Assembly (NCBI GenBank): GCA_040235405.1
Contig: JBECKT010000076.1
Location: forward strand, 1-9,912
Source of the DNA: PGZG01 sp040235405
GTDB lineage: Bacteria; Pseudomonadota; Gammaproteobacteria; Pseudomonadales; Alcanivoracaceae
Reading direction: 5' to 3'
DNA length: 9,912 bases
This document shows positions 1 to 5,180 of the stretch, one piece after another (positions within the stretch are counted from its first letter, which is position 1; the number at the start of each line of letters is the position of its first letter). The notes beneath the pieces were generated by a model. It was not told the origin of the DNA, searched no databases, and saw only the letters and a list, made by a program, of their open reading frames with translations. The position numbers and the translations under genes are program-made.

Positions 1-23
1 ACCTCTACCGCTAGGCGGCATTG

Positions 24-52
24 TGGCGACCTGCTACAGAGGCTGTTACAAT
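24..52 (+). promoter_or_regulatory. Candidate extended -10 promoter
   Basis: The sequence TGTTACAAT at 44-52 fits an extended -10 element (TGnTATAAT, with C in place of one T). The -35 match at 24-29 (TGGCGA, 17-nt spacer) is poor, as is usual for extended -10 promoters. Initiation would be expected near 59, so a transcript would run through the first tRNA-Leu-like 3' end to the terminator at 138-165. This is a motif match only, with no other support. Confidence 0.3.
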
Positions 53-112
53 TCACAGCTCACGAGTGCCGAAAATCAATAAGTTATGTTTGCCGATGAT
101 GAAGGTCTATTT

Positions 113-131
113 CCTCTCCTCGGCACCAATT
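113..131 (+). repeat. 19-nt direct repeat, copy 1: tRNA-Leu-like 3' end
   Basis: This sequence is identical to 248-266. It comprises the 3' side of a T-stem (CCTCT), a tRNA-Leu acceptor strand (CCTCGGC), ACCA and the flanking AATT. In several pseudomonads a tRNA-Leu gene lies beside purA, so the position is right for this gene. The rest of the tRNA is absent or unrecognisable here. Confidence 0.75.
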
Positions 132-137
132 AAAGCT

Positions 138-165
138 GAGCTCCTTTGCAGGAGCTCTTTTGTTT
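138..165 (+). terminator. Intrinsic terminator after copy 1
   Basis: A perfect 7-bp stem (GAGCTCC at 138-144, GGAGCTC at 151-157) closes a 6-nt loop and is followed by TTTTGTTT. It lies 9 nt past the ACCA of the first tRNA-Leu-like 3' end, the usual place for a tRNA terminator. Confidence 0.75.
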
Positions 166-187
166 CTCGGTCGGACTGCCGGCCAGC

Positions 188-263
188 GCCGAGGCGCAAC
201 AGGGCAGAGCCCATTGCTGCGCTGGCGCAGAAAGCGACGCTTTCTGCCCTCTCCTCGGCACCA
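188..263 (+). other. tRNA-sized structured element closed by a tRNA-Leu acceptor stem
   Basis: GCCGAGG (188-194), the typical 5' end of a bacterial tRNA-Leu, pairs perfectly over 7 bp with CCTCGGC (253-259), and ACCA follows at 260-263. The total of 76 nt is tRNA length, but the inside is not a tRNA. There is no TTCRANT T-loop, no D-arm consensus and no usable anticodon loop. Instead AGGGCAGA (201-208) is complementary to TCTGCCCT (243-250), and GCAGAAAGC (227-235) is complementary to GCTTTCTGC (239-247). These two stems exclude each other. A short CTGCG/CGCAG hairpin (217-221 with 226-230) fits inside the first fold. The likeliest reading is a degenerate tRNA-Leu; the alternative is a structured leader for the gene at 312. 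Confidence 0.4.
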
Positions 264-266
264 ATT
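248..266 (+). repeat. 19-nt direct repeat, copy 2: tRNA-Leu-like 3' end
   Basis: This is the second exact copy of the 113-131 repeat, 135 bp further on. It again ends in ACCA-AATT and is followed at once by a terminator. The sequence upstream of the repeat does not align with that upstream of copy 1, so the duplication is limited to the 3' end or the remainder has diverged. Confidence 0.75.
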
Positions 267-267
267 C

Positions 268-294
268 AAAAGGCTCCCGTCGGGAGCCTTTTTT
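268..294 (+). terminator. Strong intrinsic terminator, possibly bidirectional
   Basis: A perfect 9-bp stem (AAGGCTCCC at 270-278, GGGAGCCTT at 282-290) closes a 3-nt loop and runs into six T (289-294). The A-rich left flank gives a shorter T run on the minus strand. It could therefore also stop hisZ-purA transcripts that run past the purA stop. On the plus strand it lies between the tRNA-Leu-like element and the ribosome binding site at 301, so it would attenuate read-through into the small gene at 312. Confidence 0.85.
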
Positions 295-311
295 GTCTGC
301 GGAGATTGCCC

Positions 312-503
312 ATGGCCCGCCCCCTGATTGCCCTGCTGATCATGCTATGCAGCCTGACAGCCACCCTGCCCGCCAGCGCCCAGCCACCGGCGCCGGCCCC
401 GATGACCGAACAGGCCCAGAACAACCGGCCCTACCTGCTGCTGTTCCCGGTGCTCGTGCTCGGGATTATCGGTGCGCTGGTGATCATTACCCGCAAGAAA
501 TAA
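312..503 (+). CDS. Small exported or membrane protein of unknown function (63 aa)
   Basis: I do not recognise this protein. The ATG at 312 is preceded by GGAG at 301-304 with a 7-nt spacer, which decides the start over longer in-frame extensions that run into the tRNA-like region. Residues 1-23 look like a signal peptide: Arg3, a hydrophobic core at 5-19, and a likely cleavage site ASA|Q after residue 23. A Pro/Ala-rich stretch with polar residues follows at 24-39. A hydrophobic segment at about 40-59 is closed by RKK at the C-terminus, which suggests a periplasmic N-part anchored by one membrane span. An uncleaved two-span hairpin is possible. It is not a lipoprotein by lipobox. The gene converges on purA with a 12-nt gap. 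The strong terminator at 268-294 sits just upstream, so expression needs read-through or a promoter I cannot see. Confidence 0.6.
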   Translation: MARPLIALLIMLCSLTATLPASAQPPAPAPMTEQAQNNRPYLLLFPVLVLGIIGALVIITRKK

Positions 504-515
504 CAACATCGCCGA

Positions 516-1808
516 TTACTCGAACGGGTGCCGCAAGACGATGGTTTCGTTGCGGTCCGGGCCGGTCGAGATAATATCGATCGGCGCGCCGGTGACTTCC
601 TCGATGCGCTTGATGTAGGCACGCGCGTTGGCCGGCAACTCCGCCACCGACTTGGCGCCGACGGTCGATTCGCTCCAGCCCGGCATGTCTTCGTACACCG
701 GCTCCATCAGAGCGTAGGAGTCTGCATCCCAGGCGGCGGAAATCACATCACCATCGGCAGTGCGATAACCGACACAGATTGAGACGATATCCAGGCCATC
801 GAGTACATCCAGCTTGGTCAGACACAAACCGCTGATCGAGTTGATCTGGATGGCACGGCGCAGTGCCACTGCATCAAACCAGCCACAACGACGGGCGCGG
901 CCAGTGGTGGAGCCGAACTCGTGACCACGCTCGGCAAGACGACGGCCGACATCGTCAAACAGCTCGGTCGGGAACGGCCCGGAGCCAACGCGGGTGGTGT
1001 AGGCCTTGGTGATACCGAGCACATAGTCCAGATACAGCGGGCCAAAGCCGGAGCCGGTAGCCGTGCCGCCGGCCGTGGTATTGGAGCTGGTGACAAACGG
1101 ATAGGTGCCGTGGTCGATGTCGAGCAGGGTGCCCTGCGCGCCTTCGAACATGATGTTCTCACCACGCATGCGAGTGTCGTGCAGGATGGTGGTGACATCC
1201 GACACCATCGGCCGCAGCTCCTCGCCAAAGGCGATGGTTTCATCCAGCGTTTGCTGAAAATCGACCGGGTCCGCGTTGTAGTAATTGCGCAGCACGAAGT
1301 TGTGATAGTCGAGCATTTCGCCGAGCTTGGCGGCAAAACGTTCGCGCTGGTAAATATCGCCCAGCCGCACACCGCGACGCGCGGCCTTGTCTTCATAGGC
1401 CGGGCCGATGCCGCGACCGGTGGTGCCGATCTTGGCTTCACCGCGGGCTTTTTCCCGGGCCTGATCCAGCGCCACATGCACCGGCAGAATCAACGGGCAG
1501 GCCGGCGACAAACGCAGACGCTCACGCACCGGCACGCCGTTGTCTTCCAGGCCGCGAATTTCTTTCATCAGCGCATCCGGCGCCAACACCACGCCATTAC
1601 CGATCAGGCACAACACGTTTTCGCGCAGGATACCCGACGGGATCAGGTGCAGAACGGTCTTTTTGCCGTCGATAACCAGGGTATGGCCGGCATTGTGGCC
1701 ACCCTGAAAACGGGCCACGCAGGACACCTGTTCGGTCAGCAGATCAACGATCTTGCCCTTGCCTTCATCACCCCACTGGGTGCCGAGAATTACAACGTTC
1801 TTGCCCAT
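516..1808 (-). CDS. purA: Adenylosuccinate synthetase
   Basis: PurA catalyses GTP-dependent joining of IMP and aspartate to adenylosuccinate, the first committed step from IMP to AMP, in the cytosol. The 430 residues match the usual length of about 430. Visible hallmarks are the N-terminal loop GTQWGDEGKGK (9-19, with catalytic Asp14), GGHNAGHT (36-43, with catalytic His42), the IMP-binding segment TTGRGIGPAYEDK (129-141), and the guanine-recognition motif TKLD near residue 330. The C-terminus has GPDRNET. The start is ATG at 1808, and only a weak CAGG precedes it. The gene lies 27 nt downstream of hisZ and is probably co-transcribed with it. There is no terminator directly after the stop; the nearest candidate on this strand is the hairpin at 268-294, beyond the convergent small gene. 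Confidence 0.98.
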   Translation of the reverse strand: MGKNVVILGTQWGDEGKGKIVDLLTEQVSCVARFQGGHNAGHTLVIDGKKTVLHLIPSGILRENVLCLIGNGVVLAPDALMKEIRGLEDNGVPVRERLRLSPACPLILPVHVALDQAREKARGEAKIGTTGRGIGPAYEDKAARRGVRLGDIYQRERFAAKLGEMLDYHNFVLRNYYNADPVDFQQTLDETIAFGEELRPMVSDVTTILHDTRMRGENIMFEGAQGTLLDIDHGTYPFVTSSNTTAGGTATGSGFGPLYLDYVLGITKAYTTRVGSGPFPTELFDDVGRRLAERGHEFGSTTGRARRCGWFDAVALRRAIQINSISGLCLTKLDVLDGLDIVSICVGYRTADGDVISAAWDADSYALMEPVYEDMPGWSESTVGAKSVAELPANARAYIKRIEEVTGAPIDIISTGPDRNETIVLRHPFE

Positions 1809-1835
1809 GGCCTGTTTGTCGTCACGGTTGGTGGA

Positions 1836-3011
1836 TTAAAAGGATTCAAGCGTCCATTTGCCGGACTGGTTTACCAGCCGGCGATGACAGTTCAGTGCTT
1901 TGCCGTCGTTGTCGGCACCCGGCAGTGTCACCAGCACGGTTTCACCGGCGGCACGCAGTCGATTCACTTCAGCGGCAAAACCGGCATCGAGCCAGTCGCC
2001 TTCGGCAAGAATTCCCTGCGCGACTGCACCGCTCCGCCCTTCGGCAAGCAAGCGCAGATCGGCGCTGAAGCCGGTGGCCGGACGGGCGCGACCAAACACT
2101 TCACCGATATGATCGTAACGGCCACCTTTGGCCAGCGCTTCGCTATTGCCATTCACATACGCCGCAAACAGCGCACCGGTGTGATAGTGATAACCGCGCA
2201 ACTCACCGGCATCGATGTGCAGCTGCACCGCCGGATAGCGGCTTTCGACAAATGCCGCCAGCGCCGCCAGTTCATCAATGGCGCCCAGCACCTCGGCACC
2301 GAACGGCGCCAGTTCGGCGCGGGCACGATCAAGCACAGCGCGGCCACCAGCCAGCCACGGCAGCGCCGCCAGCGCGTCGCGCAATTCCGTGGTCAGCGCC
2401 AGCTCGGACAGGAATGCATCGAGTTCGTCGCGGGCCTTGCGCAGATAAATATCCGACAGCGCGGCTTCGTCTTCAGCCGACAACCCGGCGCGACGCACCA
2501 GCGCGCGATAAATACCGACATGACCGAGATCCAGCGTCACCGGCGCCACCCCGGCCAGGGCCAGGGTATCCAGCAGCAGGGCAATCACTTCGGCATCGCT
2601 TTGCACGCCGGCATGGCCAAACAGTTCCACACCAATCTGGTAGGGCGTGCGCGAGCCGCCCGGCTGGCAACGGGTACGCACGGCAGTGCTGCAATAGCAA
2701 AGGCGGGTCGGGGCACTACGACGCAGGCTGTGCGCATCAATACGCGCCACCTGCGGGGTAATATCGGGACGGATGCCCATCAGTCGACCGGTCTGCTGGT
2801 CGGTGAGCTTGAAGGTTTCGCGCTCAAGGTCGCGGCCGGTGCCGTTGAGCAGCGAATCGAGAAATTCGATCAGCGGCGGAAATACCAGCTGATAACCCCA
2901 GCGGCCGAACAGATCCAGCAGCTCGCGGCGCAGCAGCTCAATCGCCGCCGCGCGCTCAGGCAGAATTTCCTCGACACCGTCGGGGAGCAGCCACTGTTCT
3001 TCGCGATTCAT
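1836..3011 (-). CDS. hisZ: ATP phosphoribosyltransferase regulatory subunit (HisZ)
   Basis: HisZ is a histidyl-tRNA synthetase paralogue that does not charge tRNA. It assembles with the short form of HisG to give an active, histidine-regulated ATP phosphoribosyltransferase, the first enzyme of histidine synthesis. The 391-residue product has the class II synthetase-like core. An N-terminal LLPDGVEEILPERA segment is followed by the IRPDITPQVARI region, the TPYQIGVELFGHAG segment and a late GGRYD motif. It ends at about 390 residues without a clear anticodon-binding domain, as expected for HisZ rather than HisRS. I chose the ATG at 3011 over a 28-residue upstream extension because homology begins at MNREEQWLLPDG and the extension would run into the interlocked repeats. 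Its presence predicts a short-form hisG elsewhere in the genome. Confidence 0.95.
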   Translation of the reverse strand: MNREEQWLLPDGVEEILPERAAAIELLRRELLDLFGRWGYQLVFPPLIEFLDSLLNGTGRDLERETFKLTDQQTGRLMGIRPDITPQVARIDAHSLRRSAPTRLCYCSTAVRTRCQPGGSRTPYQIGVELFGHAGVQSDAEVIALLLDTLALAGVAPVTLDLGHVGIYRALVRRAGLSAEDEAALSDIYLRKARDELDAFLSELALTTELRDALAALPWLAGGRAVLDRARAELAPFGAEVLGAIDELAALAAFVESRYPAVQLHIDAGELRGYHYHTGALFAAYVNGNSEALAKGGRYDHIGEVFGRARPATGFSADLRLLAEGRSGAVAQGILAEGDWLDAGFAAEVNRLRAAGETVLVTLPGADNDGKALNCHRRLVNQSGKWTLESF

Positions 3012-3044
3012 GCCTGTCCGTTCTTGATTAACCAGGGAAAGAGA

Positions 3045-3063
3045 GCGCCAGACGAGCTGGCGC
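3045..3063 (-). terminator. Weak terminator-like hairpin between hflC and hisZ
   Basis: GCGCCAG (3045-3051) and CTGGCGC (3057-3063) form a perfect 7-bp stem with a 5-nt loop. On the minus strand it is followed by TCTCTTTCCC, a pyrimidine-rich but broken T tract. It could partly stop transcripts from hflC or act as a leader hairpin for hisZ. It lies downstream of the candidate promoter at 3068-3095. Confidence 0.3.
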
Positions 3064-3067
3064 GCGG

Positions 3068-3095
3068 ATTGTAGCACCGGATGGCGCCGGGTCAC
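3068..3095 (-). promoter_or_regulatory. Candidate promoter for hisZ-purA
   Basis: On the minus strand TACAAT (3068-3073) matches the -10 consensus at five of six positions. GTGACC (3090-3095) matches the -35 consensus at four of six, with a 16-nt spacer. The expected start is near 3061, about 50 nt before the hisZ ATG. The -35 and spacer lie inside the inverted repeats at 3078-3121, so a bound regulator there could control it. This is a motif match only. Confidence 0.35.
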
Positions 3096-3121
3096 ACCGG
3101 CTCGGCGCCATCCGTGTGACC
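3078..3121. repeat. Two interlocked perfect inverted repeats
   Basis: Arm A at 3078-3089 is a perfect 12-nt inverse of 3103-3114. Arm B, GGTCACAC at 3090-3097, is a perfect inverse of GTGTGACC at 3114-3121. The order is A-B-A'-B': the loop of one hairpin contains an arm of the other. As RNA the two stems would exclude each other or form a pseudoknot-like fold; as DNA they could be operator half-sites. The element begins 5 nt after the hflC stop and covers the -35 and spacer of the candidate hisZ promoter. Confidence 0.8.
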
Positions 3122-3126
3122 GACGG

Positions 3127-4023
3127 TCAACGGCCGCCGGAGGAGCGCTTCAGGTAGCGGAAGAAATCGCTGTCCGGCTCCAGCACCAGCAGGTCTTCCG
3201 GGTTACCGAGACTGGCGCGATAGGCTTCCAGGCTGCGGTAAAAGCGGAAGAACTCGGCGTCGCGACCAAACGCCTTGGCGTAGATCGAAGCCGCCTCGGC
3301 GTCGCCAGCACCTCGCAGGATCTGCGCATCGCGATATGCATTGGCCATAATTACCGTGGCCTGACGATCGGCATCGGCGCGGATACCCTCGGCATCCTCA
3401 CGACCCTTGGCGCGGTGGCCGGCAGCATCCCGGGCCCGCTCGGCACGCATCCGGTCAAATACCCGGCCGCGCACTTCCTCCGGCCAGTCGACCCGTTTGA
3501 CGCGAATGTCGATCACCTGAATACCAAGGTCGGTCAGGGTGCGTTCGTTAACCGTCTGCGCCACCTGATTCATGACCGTCTCGCGCTCGCCGGCGACCAC
3601 GTCATTGACGGTGCGCTTGGAGAACTCATCACGCAGAGCCTGCTGGACCCGGCCATCGACACGCTGCTGGGCTTCGGCCTGAATGCGCATGCTGTCGGTG
3701 CTGCCACTACCGAGCGTGGTGACGTAACGCTGCACATCGGCAATCCGCCAGATCACGAACGAATCGACGTTCAGCACCTTCTTTTCCGAAGTCAGGAAGG
3801 GCTGGGTCGGTACATCATGGGTCAACACCCGGCCGTCAACGCGGATCACCGACTGCAGGAATGGCAGCTTGCCGTAGATGCCCGGCTGGATATCGCTCTT
3901 GATGATCTTGCCGAACTGCTTCAACACCGCCTTTTCGGTTTCATTGACGACATAGTAGGACTCCGAGCCGATCACCAGCACCAGAGCAATAAAAGCGAGA
4001 AATAATGTGCTTCTCTGTGACAT
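3127..4023 (-). CDS. hflC: HflC, membrane protease modulator subunit
   Basis: HflC is an SPFH/band-7 protein that pairs with HflK in a large inner-membrane complex around the FtsH protease and limits FtsH access to membrane substrates. The 298 residues fall in the range of non-enteric HflC proteins. The N-terminal hydrophobic segment at about 6-22 is the single membrane anchor. The SPFH domain follows, beginning at SYYVVNETEKAVLKQFGKI, and then a long charged helical stretch rich in Arg, Glu and Ala (RMRAERARDAAGHRAKGRED). A conserved AEAASIYAKAFG segment and an EFFRFYRSLEAY segment lie near the C-terminus. The ATG at 4023 overlaps the hflK stop by 1 nt (TGATG), with AAGGGAG 8 nt upstream, which implies coupled translation and balanced amounts of the two partners. 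A structured 115-nt gap separates it from hisZ. Confidence 0.96.
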   Translation of the reverse strand: MSQRSTLFLAFIALVLVIGSESYYVVNETEKAVLKQFGKIIKSDIQPGIYGKLPFLQSVIRVDGRVLTHDVPTQPFLTSEKKVLNVDSFVIWRIADVQRYVTTLGSGSTDSMRIQAEAQQRVDGRVQQALRDEFSKRTVNDVVAGERETVMNQVAQTVNERTLTDLGIQVIDIRVKRVDWPEEVRGRVFDRMRAERARDAAGHRAKGREDAEGIRADADRQATVIMANAYRDAQILRGAGDAEAASIYAKAFGRDAEFFRFYRSLEAYRASLGNPEDLLVLEPDSDFFRYLKRSSGGR

Positions 4024-5159
4024 CAGCGGATCTCCCTTGTGCGGCTGCCATAGCCGGTCTGCGGGCGCTCACTTGCCGATGAGGACTTGGGCGCTTCCAC
4101 ACCGCTTTCGCTGGTGGCGGGGGCAGCCCGGGCACGGCTTTCCTTTTGCTGACGGATCATCTGATCCAGCGGCAGATAGAGCATGTTGTTGCCGGACTTG
4201 GTATCGATCAGCACCTTGCTGGCACCGCTCAACACCTGCTCCAGCGTTTCCAGATAGAGACGGTCACGGGTAATCGCAGGCGCGCGGCGATACTCGGTCA
4301 GCAGGGCTTCAAAGCGCTGGGCATCACCCTGGGCACGGGCCACCACCTGTTCCTTGTAGGCCTGAGCCTCCTCGCGCAGACGGCGAGCGCGGCCACTGGC
4401 ATCCGGAATCACGCCGTTGGAATAGGTCTGGGCTTCATTGCGAAACCGCTCCTCATCTTCCTTGGCACGGGCAACGTCATCAAATGCGTCGCGTACAGCT
4501 TCCGGCGCTGCGGTGCGATCAAGAATCAACTCAACGATCAGCAGACCGGTATTGTACTGATCCAGATATTTCTGCAGCTGGATGCCGACATCGGCGCCGA
4601 TCCGCTCACGCTCCTCGATCAGCACCTGATCCATTGTCGAGGCACCCACCACCTGTCGCAGGGCACTCTCAACCGCGTGCTTCAGCACCGCTTCCGAATC
4701 AGCAACCCGCAATACATAAGTCTGGGCGTCCACGACCTTGTACTGCACTTTCAGGTTAACGCCGACAATATTGGTATCGCGGGTCAGCATCTCTTCCTTG
4801 ACGCTGTGCTCGCGCACCTGATCGACGTTAACCCGACGAAAGGTTTCCACCGGCGGCCAGTGCCAGTTCAGACCCGGCCCCAGCGTGCGATCATATTTAC
4901 CAAAGCTGAGCACTACGGCACGGTCCTGCTGCTGAACCGTGAACGAGCCCCAGAACAGGTACAAAACCGTCAGCGCCGCCAGCACGATAGCCGCTACCGA
5001 AGCGCCGCCACCTTTGCTGCCGCCACCTTTACCACCAAACAGTCCGGAAAACTTGCCGCGCAGGTTCTTCAGAACTTCGTCCAGATCCGGCGGACCCTGA
5101 TCTCCGCCACCACCCCAGGGATCTCGGGGCTTGTTTCCGCCAGGTTCATTCCAGGCCAT
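4023..5159 (-). CDS. hflK: HflK, membrane protease modulator subunit
   Basis: HflK is the partner of HflC in the FtsH-associated membrane complex. The 378-residue product shows the usual order. A glycine- and proline-rich cytoplasmic N-terminus starts MAWNEPGGNKPRDPWGGGGD, and a second Gly/Lys/Ser-rich stretch lies at 42-53. One membrane span follows at about 54-72, then the SPFH domain from VQQQDRAVVLSFGKY onward with the LGPGLNWHWPP turn. A charged coiled helix (about 230-290) and a low-complexity Ser/Thr/Arg tail complete it. The ATG at 5159 has CGGAG 6 nt upstream. The gene begins 21 nt after hflX and overlaps hflC by 1 nt, so hflX-hflK-hflC probably form one transcript. It is a little shorter than the E. 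coli protein, with no sign of damage. Confidence 0.97.
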   Translation of the reverse strand: MAWNEPGGNKPRDPWGGGGDQGPPDLDEVLKNLRGKFSGLFGGKGGGSKGGGASVAAIVLAALTVLYLFWGSFTVQQQDRAVVLSFGKYDRTLGPGLNWHWPPVETFRRVNVDQVREHSVKEEMLTRDTNIVGVNLKVQYKVVDAQTYVLRVADSEAVLKHAVESALRQVVGASTMDQVLIEERERIGADVGIQLQKYLDQYNTGLLIVELILDRTAAPEAVRDAFDDVARAKEDEERFRNEAQTYSNGVIPDASGRARRLREEAQAYKEQVVARAQGDAQRFEALLTEYRRAPAITRDRLYLETLEQVLSGASKVLIDTKSGNNMLYLPLDQMIRQQKESRARAAPATSESGVEAPKSSSASERPQTGYGSRTREIR

Positions 5160-5180
5160 TGAATTCTCCGCTGTTCGCGC

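Larger units (their letters stand above)
59..165 (+). ncRNA. Possible ~105-nt small RNA ending in a tRNA-Leu-like 3' end
   Basis: The interval is bounded by the extended -10 candidate at 44-52 and the intrinsic terminator at 138-165. It contains no convincing coding region. Near its end are CCTCGGC (118-124) and ACCA (125-128), the acceptor strand and tail of a typical bacterial tRNA-Leu. Upstream of these lies a 7-nt loop (106-112) between 5-nt strands (101-105 and 113-117), which is T-arm geometry. However, the loop reads TCTATTT rather than TTCRANT and the stem is mismatched. No GCCGAGG 5' acceptor strand is present; the nearest partial partners are GCCGA at 68-72 and 92-96. It could be a decayed tRNA, an attachment-site remnant or an sRNA. 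Transcription is inferred, not shown. Confidence 0.25.

Noticed and set aside
41..128. Complete tRNA-Leu gene ending at the first ACCA
   Set aside because: There is no GCCGAGG 5' strand, no D-arm or anticodon arm, and the T-loop is not TTCRANT. Only the 3' end is tRNA-like.
86..133. 15-codon leader-peptide-like frame ending just before the terminator at 138
   Set aside because: No Shine-Dalgarno lies upstream, there is no run of regulatory codons, and the frame is explained by the tRNA-Leu-like sequence.
21..311. In-frame N-terminal extension of the small protein at 312
   Set aside because: It would translate through the tRNA-like repeats and both terminators, and the signal peptide and ribosome binding site fit the ATG at 312.
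921..3074. 717-codon open frame on the plus strand across purA, hisZ and the gap
   Set aside because: It lies opposite two certain genes, crosses their intergenic repeats, has biased low-complexity composition and no family resemblance. Such frames are common opposite GC-rich genes.
3012..3095. Longer HisZ start 28 codons upstream
   Set aside because: Family similarity begins at the ATG at 3011, and the extension is low-complexity sequence overlapping the repeats and promoter candidate.
3090..3121. CRP-like site (TCACA and TGTGA elements)
   Set aside because: The half-sites face the wrong way and are about 18 nt apart, unlike TGTGA-N6-TCACA.
4146..5162. 338-codon open frame on the plus strand opposite hflK
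   Set aside because: It is antisense to a certain gene, with no recognisable domain and no convincing start signal.
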